Positions 38,998-49,238 are shown, counted from the first letter of the stretch. The stretch: 64,000 nt of DNA from Halomonas sp. 'Soap Lake #6' (GCF_003031405.1 NZ_CP020469.1:1798001-1862000), one strand, 5' to 3'. The notes: generated by a model from the letters alone, not told the origin. Numbers and translations: made by a program.

Positions 38998-39641
38998 TGT
39001 ACCATATAAAAGAAGCATTCTATACACTCCAGGGTGAAGGAGCTCAAGCAGGTCGGGCAAGCGTTTTTTGCCGCTTCACCGGCTGCAACCTTTGGTCTGG
39101 CCGTGAGGTTGACCGCGCCAGTGCTCAATGCACTTTTTGCGATACCGATTTTATTGGTACCGACGGCATTAATGGCGGCCGCTTTACTACACCCAGCGCG
39201 CTGGCCGAACACCTCAATGCTCTTTGGCCTCAGCACGATACGCGCGCCACACCTTATGTTGTTTTCACGGGCGGCGAACCACTTTTACAGTTAGATACTC
39301 AGCTAATTACAGCGATGCATGACTATGGGTTTGAAGTTGCCGTAGAAACCAACGGTACTTTATCCCCGCCACCTGGCATCGACTGGCTCTGCGTAAGCCC
39401 TAAAGGCGCGAATACCCTAGCCATTACACAGGGGGACGAATTAAAACTAGTCTACCCCCAGCCTAAGGCGTTACCAGAAAAATTTGCGCCATTAGGCTTT
39501 AAACACTTCTTCTTACAGCCGATGGATCGTGGAAACCCACAGGTGAATGCTGAAACAGTCCATTTGACTACCGCTTACTGCATGGCAAACCCGCAGTGGC
39601 GCTTATCGCTCCAAACGCACAAAATTGCAGGATTTGATTAA
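38997..39641 (+). CDS. queE: 7-carboxy-7-deazaguanine synthase QueE
   Basis: QueE is a radical SAM enzyme that makes 7-carboxy-7-deazaguanine. The 214-residue product has YTLQGEGAQAGRASVFCRFT and the cluster cysteines in the GCNLWSG and CTFCDTD stretches, the longer-spaced motif of gammaproteobacterial QueE, and the GGEP motif in FTGGEPLLQLDT. It overlaps queC and the next gene by one base each, so the operon is translationally coupled. Confidence 0.94.
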   Translation: MYHIKEAFYTLQGEGAQAGRASVFCRFTGCNLWSGREVDRASAQCTFCDTDFIGTDGINGGRFTTPSALAEHLNALWPQHDTRATPYVVFTGGEPLLQLDTQLITAMHDYGFEVAVETNGTLSPPPGIDWLCVSPKGANTLAITQGDELKLVYPQPKALPEKFAPLGFKHFFLQPMDRGNPQVNAETVHLTTAYCMANPQWRLSLQTHKIAGFD

Positions 39642-40474
39642 TGTCACTATTTGTAAACCATTTAACCCATATTGATGTGTCACTATGGTCTCCCGAGAAA
39701 GGGTTAGTGGGCTGCAGTTGGCAAGTAGATGCCCTCTTGGATGGAGAGCTGGGTGAAGATGGTATGCTGTTTGATTTTGGTGAGGTAAAACCCTGGATCA
39801 AACGCACCCTAGACAATGGCCTTGACCACACATTACTGGTACCAATTAATGCGCCAGGCATTAGCGTCAGTGATTGTGATGAGGGCCTATGCATTCGTAC
39901 TAACACCCCTTATCCAATGGAAGTACGTGGCCCAGCAGAAGCATTTACCCTTTTGCCCTGGGAAATGATTACGATCGAAGATGTTGCCGACCTATTGAGC
40001 GACACATTAACTAAGCAGCGCCCTGTCAACGTTCATTATGTAAAGCTCAACTTAAATGATGAAGCGATTGAAGGCGCAGCTTATGGCTATAGTCATGGTT
40101 TGAAACGCCACCTTGGAAACTGCCAACGCATTGCCCATGGCCATCGCTCACGGCTTTACATCTGGCAATCAGGAGAGCGTCAACCGGCTCTTGAGCAGCA
40201 GTGGGCTGACTGGCTGGATAATCGTTATTTACTCGAAGAAGCGGATATCGCCCACCAGGATGAAGCGACCCTGACATGCCATTATGGCGCTGCCCAGGGT
40301 AGGTTTACGATTACTTTGCCTCTAGAGCGCTGCTGCGTATTGCCTAAACCAACCACTGTCGAAAATATTGCTGCATGGCTCGCCGACCAAGTTGCTGAAC
40401 AGTGTGGAAAATCAACTTCGGTGCAGGCATTTGAAGGGATTAACAAGGGCGCCATGGCTGACGCATTAACATGA
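39641..40474 (+). CDS. Two-domain QueD/6-pyruvoyl-tetrahydropterin synthase-like protein
   Basis: The 277-residue protein looks like two tandem PTPS domains, about twice the length of QueD. The N-terminal half keeps the DFGEVK and LDHTLLVP parts but has GCSW where canonical QueD has HGHN, so the zinc His pair seems lost. The C-terminal half holds a fuller site: HLGNCQRIAHGHRS and PTTVENIAAWLADQ. Its place directly after queC and queE, with TAATG overlap, makes it the likely QueD-step enzyme (6-carboxytetrahydropterin synthase), but activity is inferred. A similar long form occurs in other marine gammaproteobacteria, to my knowledge. Confidence 0.75.
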   Translation: MSLFVNHLTHIDVSLWSPEKGLVGCSWQVDALLDGELGEDGMLFDFGEVKPWIKRTLDNGLDHTLLVPINAPGISVSDCDEGLCIRTNTPYPMEVRGPAEAFTLLPWEMITIEDVADLLSDTLTKQRPVNVHYVKLNLNDEAIEGAAYGYSHGLKRHLGNCQRIAHGHRSRLYIWQSGERQPALEQQWADWLDNRYLLEEADIAHQDEATLTCHYGAAQGRFTITLPLERCCVLPKPTTVENIAAWLADQVAEQCGKSTSVQAFEGINKGAMADALT

Positions 40475-40752
40475 GCAGCAGGACACCTTCTCCGCAACCC
40501 GCGCAGTGTCGAGCTGGTTGCGGAGCATGTTGTATAGCACCATCGATAACGTCCCCAATTCCCGGCATGCCTAACGGCAAGCCGGCTGGGGTCAGGTGCG
40601 TCCAATTGAGCGACGACAATCTGTGCAAACTATTTGGTGAGCCTAGCCGCCCAGCCGTGTGTGAGAACTTCAATTTTGATGGTGAAATATGTGGCGAGCA
40701 CCGAGCACAGGCGCTCGCCACAATTGCATGGCTTGAAAGCAGTACAGCTTAA
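40471..40752 (+). CDS. YkgJ-family cysteine-cluster protein
   Basis: A 93-residue protein with CRAGCGACC near residue 13 and further cysteines at CKLF, VCENF and ICGE, the YkgJ (zinc- or iron-chelating) domain pattern. Its biochemical role is not established; metal binding is inferred. It overlaps the QueD-like gene by four bases (ATGA), making it the fourth gene of the que operon. Confidence 0.8.
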   Translation: MSSRTPSPQPAQCRAGCGACCIAPSITSPIPGMPNGKPAGVRCVQLSDDNLCKLFGEPSRPAVCENFNFDGEICGEHRAQALATIAWLESSTA

Positions 40753-40816
40753 TCTGCTGCCAAGCAGCCGCTATAATTTCAGCAGCCGCTTTAGTTCTTC
40801 ACGTTAGTTCTTAACA

Positions 40817-43800
40817 TTAGTTCTCAACGCTCAATACGTGAGAGCGCCGATCTAATAGACTCACCCAACGTACTAACACAGGTGCATCGCTATGGCTGAC
40901 ATCACCTAACAAAGCCCTAAACGCTTCTTTGGCCTGTTGGTCGCTAGGAGCAATGCGCGTTAACCAAAACTCCAATGCAGCCAGCTCTTGATGGCGGTTA
41001 CCATGCTCACGCGACTGGTGGATCGCCATTTCTGCAAGCGCTCTCACTTCATTGGCAGGATGCCCCAGTAAATCGCGCACTTTAGCTAGTTGGGTGGCTA
41101 TTTCAGGTAAAAACAGCGTCGTCCGCTCTCGCGCAATAACCAAACACTGATCGAGATAATCTTCTGCCGCTGCTAACTCCCCTAGCGCGATGCATGCATC
41201 GGAGTACCACAGCACAGGTCTCTGAAAACGATCACGGCCATTAAGCTCAGCCATTTGATCCAAACTATCACGCAGCTGCGCCAACCCACCTTGATCGCCT
41301 GATAATGCCCGCTGCCAACCCAATACACCTTGGGCGGAAATTTGCCAAAGCTGTAAATCTGGCGTCTCCGTCATAGCAGCCGCACGCTCAGCATGTCGAG
41401 CAGCAAGATGCACATGGCCAAGTTGACGGTATAACGCAGCAGCAAACAACAACGCCATAGCAAGGGTACCTGGGTGGCCTATTTTTTCTGCTAACCGTAT
41501 CGCCGCAGAAACATGGCGTTCGGCACGCTGGTAATCTCCCCGCAAGCACAGCGTCCAGCCCTGGAAACATGCCGCAGTTACCTGCGGGTGGTCAGAGAAC
41601 GGCAGCCACTCAATCATCATTTGAGCGTTAAGCGGATCAATCTCATCAAGGTGGTCATGTGCCTGCTGAATACGTCCCGCCCAGTACTCGCAATGGGCTC
41701 TGGCGTAGTCGGCCAGCCTACGATAGCGGGGGTCTTCCAAACGTTCAGCAATATCGGCCAAGGTAGATGCTAATGCGAACGCATCCGCGTGCGCATAACG
41801 CTGGCTACGGCCTACCCATAATCCCCACTTAACCAAGAAAATTTGCTCTAGATCTTCTGGGTCGCCAACAGGGTCACTACACGATTGCCGCAATAACTCC
41901 CTGGCACGCACAAAGCTTTCATGGGCCGTGGGAGAACCATGTCCTTCAAGGGCAAAGGCAGCTTGACCCCGTACGGTTAACAGGCTTACCTCACGTTCAG
42001 CCTGATGTTCAACATGGCGTAAGCTAGCCAGTCCAAAGTCAGCCATGCGCAGTGCGGTACGGTTGGCGCTAACCTTTAACGCCTCACGAGCGGCAAGTTC
42101 AAAGTAACGGGCGCCCCGAGCATAATGGCCGCTGCGTCGTAGGTGTGTAGCAAAATCTCCGGGGTGACGACTAATCCAAACAGGGAAACGATTTTCGATT
42201 AAGGTGACGACCTGCTGATGTAGTTTAACCCTGACATCCCGAGGGCAGGAAAGATAAGCCGCTTCCTGCAGCAATTGATGGCTAAACTGGTACTCGTGCT
42301 CACCACTTTCTTTATCTACCGGCTCGATAATTTCCAGCAACCGCATATGCTCAACCGCTTGTGTCAGCCGAACTTTTTCCCAGCCGCTGCATTCGAGCAA
42401 GAAGTCTAGCCTGAAGCGCTTGCCTAACACCGCTGCCACATGGGCAATTTCACGGTCGCTTTCCAACTGATCAATACGACTAGCCAGCAGCCCCAGCAAG
42501 CCCTTTGGCAGTTCATCAAACTGCACACTACGCCCTTCCCGCCGATCCATATCCAAGCGACGGCAAATTTCCTGCATATACAGCGGAACACCATCACACC
42601 GCTCGATAATCTGATTGCGTAAACGTGGGCTTAAGTGAATTCTATAGCGCCTTGAAAGCTGAGAAAGCAAGCGCGACGACTGCAATGCATCAAGCCTGCT
42701 AAGGCTGATTTGCTGATCCCAATGCAGCTTGACAGGCAGTGGCTCGCGCCCATGATGGCTGGCTACTAGCATGAAAGCGGTATTAATGGGCAAGCGTGCC
42801 TGAAGCCCTGCCAACACTTTAAACGAGGGCTCGTCCAGCCACTGCAAATCATCGACCATCAGCACTAACGTTTTAGAGCCTGACTGCTGATCAATTAAGC
42901 GGTGTAGTAGGCGCACCACTAGCTCAACGGCTTCCCCGTTTTGCGTTAATTGAGTAATTTCCTGTACATCTCGAACACCCAGCGCTTCTTCAAGCAGCTG
43001 CTGGCGCTGCTCGTCCAGGGGCTCCATGGACAAACGAGTCTGCAACTGTTGGATGGCCTCAGCGCTAGGCGCTGCTTCCAAGAACCACGCCACCAGCGTT
43101 CGGGCAACACCATAAGGCTCTAACACCGAAAGACGCGTGGTAGGTTGCCAGCAAATAGCCGCATCGCGGCTAAGTTCTAGCTGGCGAAAACCCACCATTA
43201 ATGCGGATTTCCCCATGCCAGAGGCGCCTCGGACCAGAACGCTCTGGCGCAGCCCGATTCCTGCACGCGCTAAAGCGTCGCGCAGCGTACGTAGCGATGT
43301 TTCACGTCCAACCAAACTTGGCGGCAAAGCATCTCTACCACCCTCATTCTGCCCTAATACTAGCGCACGCAAACGAACACGACCGTCGCTCGCGACCAGT
43401 CGTGCTACCAAACGGGGCTGCAAATCCAGCGCGGGAGGCATATGCTGGCTCGACTCTTGGGAGATCACCAACTCACTGCCTTCAGCCGCGCTCATTAGCT
43501 CCAGCGACACCTGGGTGACTTGCCCGAGAGGGTCCGCCAGCTGTCGCTCAGGCAAGTAAACTACTCGCCCGCTATGCAGCCCAGCAGCGAGTTCAAATTT
43601 GGGTGGTTCACCTTCACCGGTCCAGTGCCGCGTAGACTCTTGCGGCAACGCCAAACGGCAGTGCTCATAAAGAGCAACCAGCTCCGCCAGTTGATGCGCA
43701 GGGCCGTGGGTACCAAAGCACGCCAGCCCCAACCCTCCCGTTGCCCCTGGCAACCAAAAACCACCTAAGTGGTGGCATTGCTGCTCTAACCAACGTAACA

Positions 43801-44713
43801 ACTCTAGCTGTAATGCTAAGCAGTTACGCGTTGCGGCACGCTCTTGCCAGTCACCTTGTAACCGCAGCCTTATGGCCATAACAGAGAGTTGGCGAAGCTC
43901 AATTTCATCTTCACGTAGAGGCTTGCTGTCCGCAGCTAACGCTCGGGAAAAAGCCCCTTGAGGGCTAAGTGCACGTGGGTCATGGTGCCCATCAGACCAA
44001 TAGGTCGCCAGCTGTAAAAAACTGGGCTCAGGCTGCTGACCAGAAAGTGCCAGCAATTGTAGGTAGCTATTATATTGCTCATGTGCCGCTGCCATCTGGT
44101 TCTTTTCAGCCAGTTGGCGAACAAGGCGCTCGTGGAAAGGACCATAGCCTGAGAAACGGCTCACCAGTCCTTCCAACATTTGGTCAGGCACATCCGAGTG
44201 AGCATCCAATACCTGCTCAGCGAAGCGTATAACCCGTTGACGCCATTCATTACGAACCTGCACTAGCCAGCGCTGGAACTCGCTACAGTTCGCTAACTGC
44301 AGCTCTTCAATCAAGTCTCCTTGATAGCAACCCATTACGGCGTCAAGGGTGGCTAAATCACGCGATCCTTCAAGTAGCTGCTGTAGCTCGTGTAAATCAA
44401 CACGCCAATGAGGAGGAAGCTGGAAAGCAATGGTTTGGCGAGATACGTTTAATACGTGTTCGGCATTATCCCCCATTGACTGGCGCAAGCAGTGCAGTGC
44501 GTGGCGCAAGTTAGTTCTGCCAGATGATAGCCCTTGGTCTGGCCAAAGCAGCTCTGCAAGCGCGGCACGATTCACCGGCTGGCGGTGCAACAACAAATAA
44601 ACCAAGAGAGCTTTAACTTTGTCGTAACTGAAATGAGTTAATACATCTTCGCCTTGGGATAGCGAGAAATGGCCAAAAAGAGTCAGTTGGTCTGTCGGTT
44701 GAGCATCGCGCAT
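40817..44713 (-). CDS. Large multidomain regulator: BTAD/SARP-type, cyclase-like, AAA ATPase and TPR
   Basis: A 1298-residue protein. Residues of about 10-100 form a winged-helix DNA-binding domain (YDKVKALLVYLLLHR, LAELLWPDQ, NLRHALHCLR), followed to about 245 by a bacterial transcriptional activation domain. Residues of about 270-460 resemble a degenerate class III nucleotide cyclase module (AAGLHSGRVVYL). An AAA/STAND ATPase follows, with Walker A GASGMGKSA at 496-504 and Walker B LVLMVDDLQW near 615, and the last 450 residues are TPR-like helical repeats. Such STAND regulators respond to ligands that are usually unknown. ATG 44713 follows AGGA by eight bases; two other ATG codons lie upstream. 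miaE ends 20 bases upstream on the same strand. Confidence 0.85.
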   Translation of the reverse strand: MRDAQPTDQLTLFGHFSLSQGEDVLTHFSYDKVKALLVYLLLHRQPVNRAALAELLWPDQGLSSGRTNLRHALHCLRQSMGDNAEHVLNVSRQTIAFQLPPHWRVDLHELQQLLEGSRDLATLDAVMGCYQGDLIEELQLANCSEFQRWLVQVRNEWRQRVIRFAEQVLDAHSDVPDQMLEGLVSRFSGYGPFHERLVRQLAEKNQMAAAHEQYNSYLQLLALSGQQPEPSFLQLATYWSDGHHDPRALSPQGAFSRALAADSKPLREDEIELRQLSVMAIRLRLQGDWQERAATRNCLALQLELLRWLEQQCHHLGGFWLPGATGGLGLACFGTHGPAHQLAELVALYEHCRLALPQESTRHWTGEGEPPKFELAAGLHSGRVVYLPERQLADPLGQVTQVSLELMSAAEGSELVISQESSQHMPPALDLQPRLVARLVASDGRVRLRALVLGQNEGGRDALPPSLVGRETSLRTLRDALARAGIGLRQSVLVRGASGMGKSALMVGFRQLELSRDAAICWQPTTRLSVLEPYGVARTLVAWFLEAAPSAEAIQQLQTRLSMEPLDEQRQQLLEEALGVRDVQEITQLTQNGEAVELVVRLLHRLIDQQSGSKTLVLMVDDLQWLDEPSFKVLAGLQARLPINTAFMLVASHHGREPLPVKLHWDQQISLSRLDALQSSRLLSQLSRRYRIHLSPRLRNQIIERCDGVPLYMQEICRRLDMDRREGRSVQFDELPKGLLGLLASRIDQLESDREIAHVAAVLGKRFRLDFLLECSGWEKVRLTQAVEHMRLLEIIEPVDKESGEHEYQFSHQLLQEAAYLSCPRDVRVKLHQQVVTLIENRFPVWISRHPGDFATHLRRSGHYARGARYFELAAREALKVSANRTALRMADFGLASLRHVEHQAEREVSLLTVRGQAAFALEGHGSPTAHESFVRARELLRQSCSDPVGDPEDLEQIFLVKWGLWVGRSQRYAHADAFALASTLADIAERLEDPRYRRLADYARAHCEYWAGRIQQAHDHLDEIDPLNAQMMIEWLPFSDHPQVTAACFQGWTLCLRGDYQRAERHVSAAIRLAEKIGHPGTLAMALLFAAALYRQLGHVHLAARHAERAAAMTETPDLQLWQISAQGVLGWQRALSGDQGGLAQLRDSLDQMAELNGRDRFQRPVLWYSDACIALGELAAAEDYLDQCLVIARERTTLFLPEIATQLAKVRDLLGHPANEVRALAEMAIHQSREHGNRHQELAALEFWLTRIAPSDQQAKEAFRALLGDVSHSDAPVLVRWVSLLDRRSHVLSVEN

Positions 44714-44732
44714 GATACACATCCTGCCTAGA

Positions 44733-45401
44733 CTAGCGGTGGCCTTGAGTAGGCACGCCACTATGAAAACGAAAAGCCGTATCTGGCGAAGTAATCAGCT
44801 CCGCTTCACGCGCTACGAAAAAGGCGATTCGTTCATCTAGCGAATCGGCTGTCTGCTGCCGTGCAAGCAATAAATAGTCTTCAAAATGGCGTCCTTCTGA
44901 TTTCACCAGTGTGCGATAAAACCGAGCCAGCTCTTCATCTAAATAAGGTATCAAGCGTGCGAATCGCTCACAGCTACGCGCTTCGATTAACGCGCCTATA
45001 ATTAGCAGATCAATCAACCTCTCAGGGTCGCTACTACGCATATGTTTACGCAAACCTTCTGCATAGCGAGAAGCGGTGAGATGCTCATAGGCGACGCCCC
45101 GCTTTTCCATCAATACCACGACTTGTTCAAAATGCAGCAGCTCCTCACGAGCCAGTTGCGACATTTTGCTCAGTAAAAGAGGTTGATCCACATAACGGTA
45201 CAGCAAACTCATCGCCGTGGAAGCCGCCTTCTTCTCGCATTGAGCATGATCAACAAGAAGTATTTCAGGGTTAGCTAGTGCCCATTGCAACCATGAATCT
45301 GGCGTTGAGCAGGCAAGAAAATCATGAAGACTTTCCGGTAGTAAATCATCTGCTTGTAGCGAATGACCTACCGGTTGCAGTGCCGTTAATTGTATTGACA
45401 T
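44733..45401 (-). CDS. miaE: tRNA 2-methylthio-N6-isopentenyl adenosine-37 hydroxylase MiaE
   Basis: MiaE is a diiron oxygenase that hydroxylates the isopentenyl side chain at tRNA adenosine-37. The 222-residue product has the ferritin-like pattern: HAQCEKKAASTAM, REELLHFEQV, EARSCERFA and KSEGRHFEDY, with Glu and His ligands in the usual positions. The start could be ATG 45401 or ATG 45419; neither has a strong ribosome site. It is followed 20 bases later by the large regulator. Confidence 0.93.
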   Translation of the reverse strand: MSIQLTALQPVGHSLQADDLLPESLHDFLACSTPDSWLQWALANPEILLVDHAQCEKKAASTAMSLLYRYVDQPLLLSKMSQLAREELLHFEQVVVLMEKRGVAYEHLTASRYAEGLRKHMRSSDPERLIDLLIIGALIEARSCERFARLIPYLDEELARFYRTLVKSEGRHFEDYLLLARQQTADSLDERIAFFVAREAELITSPDTAFRFHSGVPTQGHR

Positions 45402-45988
45402 AACACCATTACCAAGCATTTATCTCACTATTGTACAATATTTAAACGCCAAAGGCGTTTGCTCCCATGAAAAAACCGCGCCAGACCATGCTACAGCTAG
45501 CCACTGAGTTCCAGAAACAGAGGCTTAACCCAAGTAAATTCATAATCGACCACATTTACATAGGCTGCAACTAATGTAACAGCCGGGCATATAGCATTAC
45601 GTACCAGATACCTCGAAGCTCCACACTTCGATGTTACCCAGCCTGCTAGCCGGATATTGAGAACAAGCAATTTTAGAACGATCCAGCAACGATATGGTAA
45701 CGCGACATAACCATAATCACACTTACTCTCACCATATTTACACCTTGTCGGTAAAAAACTTTCCGTTTTCTGACCAAAAAGTGCGATTCAGGAAACTAAA
45801 TATCAGCCCATCAGCATAAAGTACAACGCGCCTAACAGCTTGCCATCTTAACATTGTCGACAGTTTCCCGTAGAATCCCAACCATCCACCAGACGCTGTT
45901 TGTCAAGCGTATGTCACGTGAACGGGCGCATACTCAATACCGTGTGGGTATGTGTTCGACACCACTAAGAAGATGAGAGGGCCCCAAC
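45402..45988. other. Intergenic region between miaE and acnB
   Basis: This 587-base stretch lies between divergent genes. It holds the hairpin AAACGCC-AAA-GGCGTTT at 45444-45460, presumably near the miaE promoter or leader, the acnB promoter at 45848-45876 and a leader of about 105 bases before acnB. I see no open frame with a credible ribosome site and no tRNA or known riboswitch. Confidence 0.55.
45848..45876 (+). promoter_or_regulatory. Candidate sigma-70 promoter of acnB
   Basis: TTAACA (45848-45853) and TAGAAT (45871-45876) are spaced by exactly 17 bases. Transcription would begin near 45884, leaving a leader of about 105 bases that contains a CATAC/GTATG stem just before the gene. Confidence 0.6.
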
Positions 45989-48592
45989 GTGCTTGAAGCT
46001 TACCGCCAACATGCCGAGGAACGCGCTGCTGAGGGCGTCCCGCCCAAGCCCCTGAACGCTGAGCAAGTCGCCTCCTTAATTGAATTGCTAAAAAATCCGC
46101 CAGCGGGTGAAGAAGAAGTCATTCTTGACCTGATCACTAATCGTGTACCGCCGGGCGTTGATGAAGCAGCTTACGTCAAAGCAGGCTTCCTAACCGCGAT
46201 TGCCAAAGGAGAAGCCTCCTCTCCGCTAATCGATAAAGTACATGCCGTTAAACTGCTCGGCACCATGCAAGGCGGTTATAACATCGTCTCGATGGTAGAG
46301 CTGTTAGATAACGAAGAGCTTGCCCGCGAAGCTGGCGAGCAGCTAAAGCATACTCTGCTAATGTTTGACGCTTTTCATGATGTTGAAGAGCGTGCCAAAA
46401 ACGGCAACGCCGTCGCTAAAGACGTCATCCAGTCCTGGGCTGACGCGGAGTGGTTCCTGTCCAAACCAGCCTTGGATGAGAAAATCACCCTGACGGTTTT
46501 CAAGGTCCCAGGTGAAACTAACACCGACGACCTATCCCCAGCACCAGATGCTTGGTCACGCCCTGATATTCCGTTACACGCCAACGCTATGCTTAAAAAC
46601 GAGCGCGAAGGTATTGTACCGGAAGTACAAGGCAGCACTGGGCCGCTCAAGCAGATTGAAGAAGTGAAAGCCCAGGGTTTCCCGGTTGCCTACGTAGGCG
46701 ATGTGGTAGGTACCGGCTCTTCACGTAAGTCTGCCACTAACTCTGTGCTCTGGTTCTTCGGCGACGATATTCCCTATGTGCCGAACAAGCGCGCAGGTGG
46801 CTTCTGCTTTGGCAGCAAAATTGCCCCGATCTTCTTTAACACCATGGAAGATTCAGGCGCGCTGCCGATTGAAATGGACGTAGCCAACTTGGCGATGGGC
46901 GACGTTATCGACGTCTACCCCTATGAAGGCAAAGTGTGCAAACACGGCACCGACGAAGTGCTCTCCACATTCGAGCTGAAAACTCAACTGATTTTGGATG
47001 AAGTACGTGCTGGCGGCCGTATCCCACTGATCATCGGCCGCGGCTTGACTGGCAAAGCGCGCGAGTCTTTGGGCCTAGAACAGTCTGACGTTTTCCGCCT
47101 ACCAGACCAGCCAAAAGACACTGGCAAGGGCTTCACCCTCGCTCAGAAAATGGTCGGTAAAGCCTGTGGCCTAGAAGGTGTTCGCCCAGGCATGTATTGC
47201 GAACCCAAAATGACCACGGTTGGCTCTCAAGATACCACCGGCCCCATGACCCGTGATGAGCTTAAAGACTTAGCGTGCCTTGGCTTCCAAGCCGATCTGG
47301 TCATGCAGTCTTTCTGCCACACCGCTGCTTATCCGAAGCCGGTTGACGTCGACACGCACCACACGCTACCAGACTTCATTATGAACCGTGGTGGCGTATC
47401 ACTGCGCCCAGGCGACGGCATTATCCACAGCTGGCTTAACCGCATGCTGCTGCCCGACACCGTAGGCACGGGTGGTGACTCCCACACCCGTTTCCCGCTG
47501 GGCATCTCATTCCCCGCTGGTTCCGGCCTGGTTGCGTTCGCTGCGGCGACAGGCGTTATGCCATTAGACATGCCCGAGTCTGTACTCGTGCGCTTTAAAG
47601 GCACCCGCCAGCCGGGCGTTACGCTGCGCGATCTTGTTCACGCCATTCCGCTTTACGCTATTAAGAAAGGCCTTCTGACTGTCGAGAAGTCTGGCAAGAA
47701 AAATGCTTTCTCTGGTCGTGTACTTGAAATTGAAGGTCTAGAAGAGCTAACCGTTGAGCAAGCATTCGAGCTTTCTGATGCTTCTGCTGAACGCAGTGCT
47801 GCTGGTTGTACCATTACGTTGTCTGAAGAGAGCGTAACTGAGTATCTGAAATCCAACATCACACTGCTGAAGTGGATGATGGCAAACGGCTACGGCGACG
47901 AGCGTACCATTAGCCGCCGTATTGAGGGTATGGAAGCATGGCTTGCCAACCCGAGCCTAATGCGCGCCGACAAAGATGCAGAATACGCCGAGGTTATTGA
48001 AATCGACCTCAGCGAGATTAAAGAGCCTGTTCTTTGCGCTCCGAACGACCCAGACGATGCGCGCTTACTGTCTGAGGTTGCGGGCGAAAAGATCGATGAA
48101 GTATTTATCGGCTCATGCATGACCAACATCGGCCACTTCCGCGCTGCTGGCAAGCTGCTTGAGAAACAGCCTGCTGGCAGCCTGAAGACTCGCCTATGGC
48201 TGGCGCCGCCAACCAAAATGGATCAGCACCAGCTGACCGAAGAGGGCTACTACGGTATCTACGGCCGTGCTGGTGCCCGTATGGAAATGCCGGGATGCTC
48301 ACTGTGTATGGGTAACCAGGCACGCGTTGCGGCAAAAAGCACCGTTGTGTCTACGTCTACACGTAACTTCCCGAACCGTTTAGGTGATGGTGCCAATGTT
48401 TACCTCGCCTCGGCGGAGTTGGCAGCGGTAGCCGCTGTAGAAGGCCGCCTGCCAAGCGTCGAAGAGTACCAGCGCTACATGAGTGAATTTGACGCTATGG
48501 CAGGAGAGATATATCGTTACATGAACTTCCATGAAATCGAGGAGTATCAAAAAATCGCCTCGAACGTGATTCCGGTTGCTCAAGAAGCGTAA
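45989..48592 (+). CDS. acnB: Aconitate hydratase B
   Basis: AcnB isomerises citrate to isocitrate in the TCA and glyoxylate cycles. The 867-residue product has the N-terminal HEAT-like domain of the AcnB class, the swivelling domain and the 4Fe-4S ligands Cys710 ([10 protein letters not shown]), Cys770 and Cys773 (CSLCMGN), at nearly the positions known in Escherichia coli. Apo-AcnB is an RNA-binding regulator in that organism, a possible function here too. Translation starts at GTG 45989 with a GAGAGG ribosome site. A strong terminator follows. Confidence 0.97.
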   Translation: MLEAYRQHAEERAAEGVPPKPLNAEQVASLIELLKNPPAGEEEVILDLITNRVPPGVDEAAYVKAGFLTAIAKGEASSPLIDKVHAVKLLGTMQGGYNIVSMVELLDNEELAREAGEQLKHTLLMFDAFHDVEERAKNGNAVAKDVIQSWADAEWFLSKPALDEKITLTVFKVPGETNTDDLSPAPDAWSRPDIPLHANAMLKNEREGIVPEVQGSTGPLKQIEEVKAQGFPVAYVGDVVGTGSSRKSATNSVLWFFGDDIPYVPNKRAGGFCFGSKIAPIFFNTMEDSGALPIEMDVANLAMGDVIDVYPYEGKVCKHGTDEVLSTFELKTQLILDEVRAGGRIPLIIGRGLTGKARESLGLEQSDVFRLPDQPKDTGKGFTLAQKMVGKACGLEGVRPGMYCEPKMTTVGSQDTTGPMTRDELKDLACLGFQADLVMQSFCHTAAYPKPVDVDTHHTLPDFIMNRGGVSLRPGDGIIHSWLNRMLLPDTVGTGGDSHTRFPLGISFPAGSGLVAFAAATGVMPLDMPESVLVRFKGTRQPGVTLRDLVHAIPLYAIKKGLLTVEKSGKKNAFSGRVLEIEGLEELTVEQAFELSDASAERSAAGCTITLSEESVTEYLKSNITLLKWMMANGYGDERTISRRIEGMEAWLANPSLMRADKDAEYAEVIEIDLSEIKEPVLCAPNDPDDARLLSEVAGEKIDEVFIGSCMTNIGHFRAAGKLLEKQPAGSLKTRLWLAPPTKMDQHQLTEEGYYGIYGRAGARMEMPGCSLCMGNQARVAAKSTVVSTSTRNFPNRLGDGANVYLASAELAAVAAVEGRLPSVEEYQRYMSEFDAMAGEIYRYMNFHEIEEYQKIASNVIPVAQEA

Positions 48593-48674
48593 CACCTTGC
48601 TGCATCCACCCCATCGCCGATGCTCGCACCATCACAGAAAAGGTGAAAACCACCTCTTTCTGAGTCGATGACCG

Positions 48675-48710
48675 AACGCCCCGCCCTGCTTACAGGGCGG
48701 GGCGTTTTTA
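48675..48710 (+). terminator. Rho-independent terminator of acnB
   Basis: A perfect 14-bp GC-rich stem (AACGCCCCGCCCTG, loop CTTA, complement to 48706) is followed by TTTA. It separates acnB from rraA. Confidence 0.9.
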
Positions 48711-48740
48711 TTCAGTAGACTGATACCTAAGGAGCTTGTC

Positions 48741-49238
48741 ATGACAACGACCCATGTGATTGCTACTCCGGATTTATGCGATAGCCATCCAGACGTAACA
48801 GTTCTAGAGCCTATATTTGCCAATTTCGGTGGCATAGATAGCTTCTATGGGCCCATTCGCACGGTAAAATGCTTTGAAGATAACTCCATGGTTAAGCAGG
48901 CTGTTGCTGAACCAGGCAATGGAGCCGTGCTCGTCGTAGATGCTGGCGGGTCTAACCGCTGCGCCATGCTTGGCGACATGCTGGCCGAGCAAGCAGCCAA
49001 AAATGGTTGGGCGGGTGTAGTGATGTTTGGCTGTGTGAGAGATGTTGATATTTTAGTGACGCTGTCTCTAGGCGTACAGGCACTTGGCAGCCATCCACGG
49101 CGTAGCGAAAAACATGGCGAGGGACAGCGGGACATTCCAGTGACCTTTGCTGGTGCTACCCTACGCCCGGGCCAGTGGCTCTATGCCGATAATAACGGCA
49201 TCATCATTGCGGATAAGGCGCTCGAGTTGCCCGAATAG
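48741..49238 (+). CDS. rraA: RraA-family protein (RNase E inhibitor / HMG aldolase-like)
   Basis: A 165-residue protein strongly resembling Escherichia coli RraA, which binds RNase E and lowers its activity. Motifs [38 protein letters not shown] and YADNNGIII are present. The GCVRDVD stretch holds the Arg/Asp used by related 4-hydroxy-4-methyl-2-oxoglutarate aldolases, so an aldolase role cannot be excluded. ATG 48741 follows AAGGAG. It lies seven bases before the GDPD frame's first upstream start and shares its orientation. Confidence 0.88.
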   Translation: MTTTHVIATPDLCDSHPDVTVLEPIFANFGGIDSFYGPIRTVKCFEDNSMVKQAVAEPGNGAVLVVDAGGSNRCAMLGDMLAEQAAKNGWAGVVMFGCVRDVDILVTLSLGVQALGSHPRRSEKHGEGQRDIPVTFAGATLRPGQWLYADNNGIIIADKALELPE

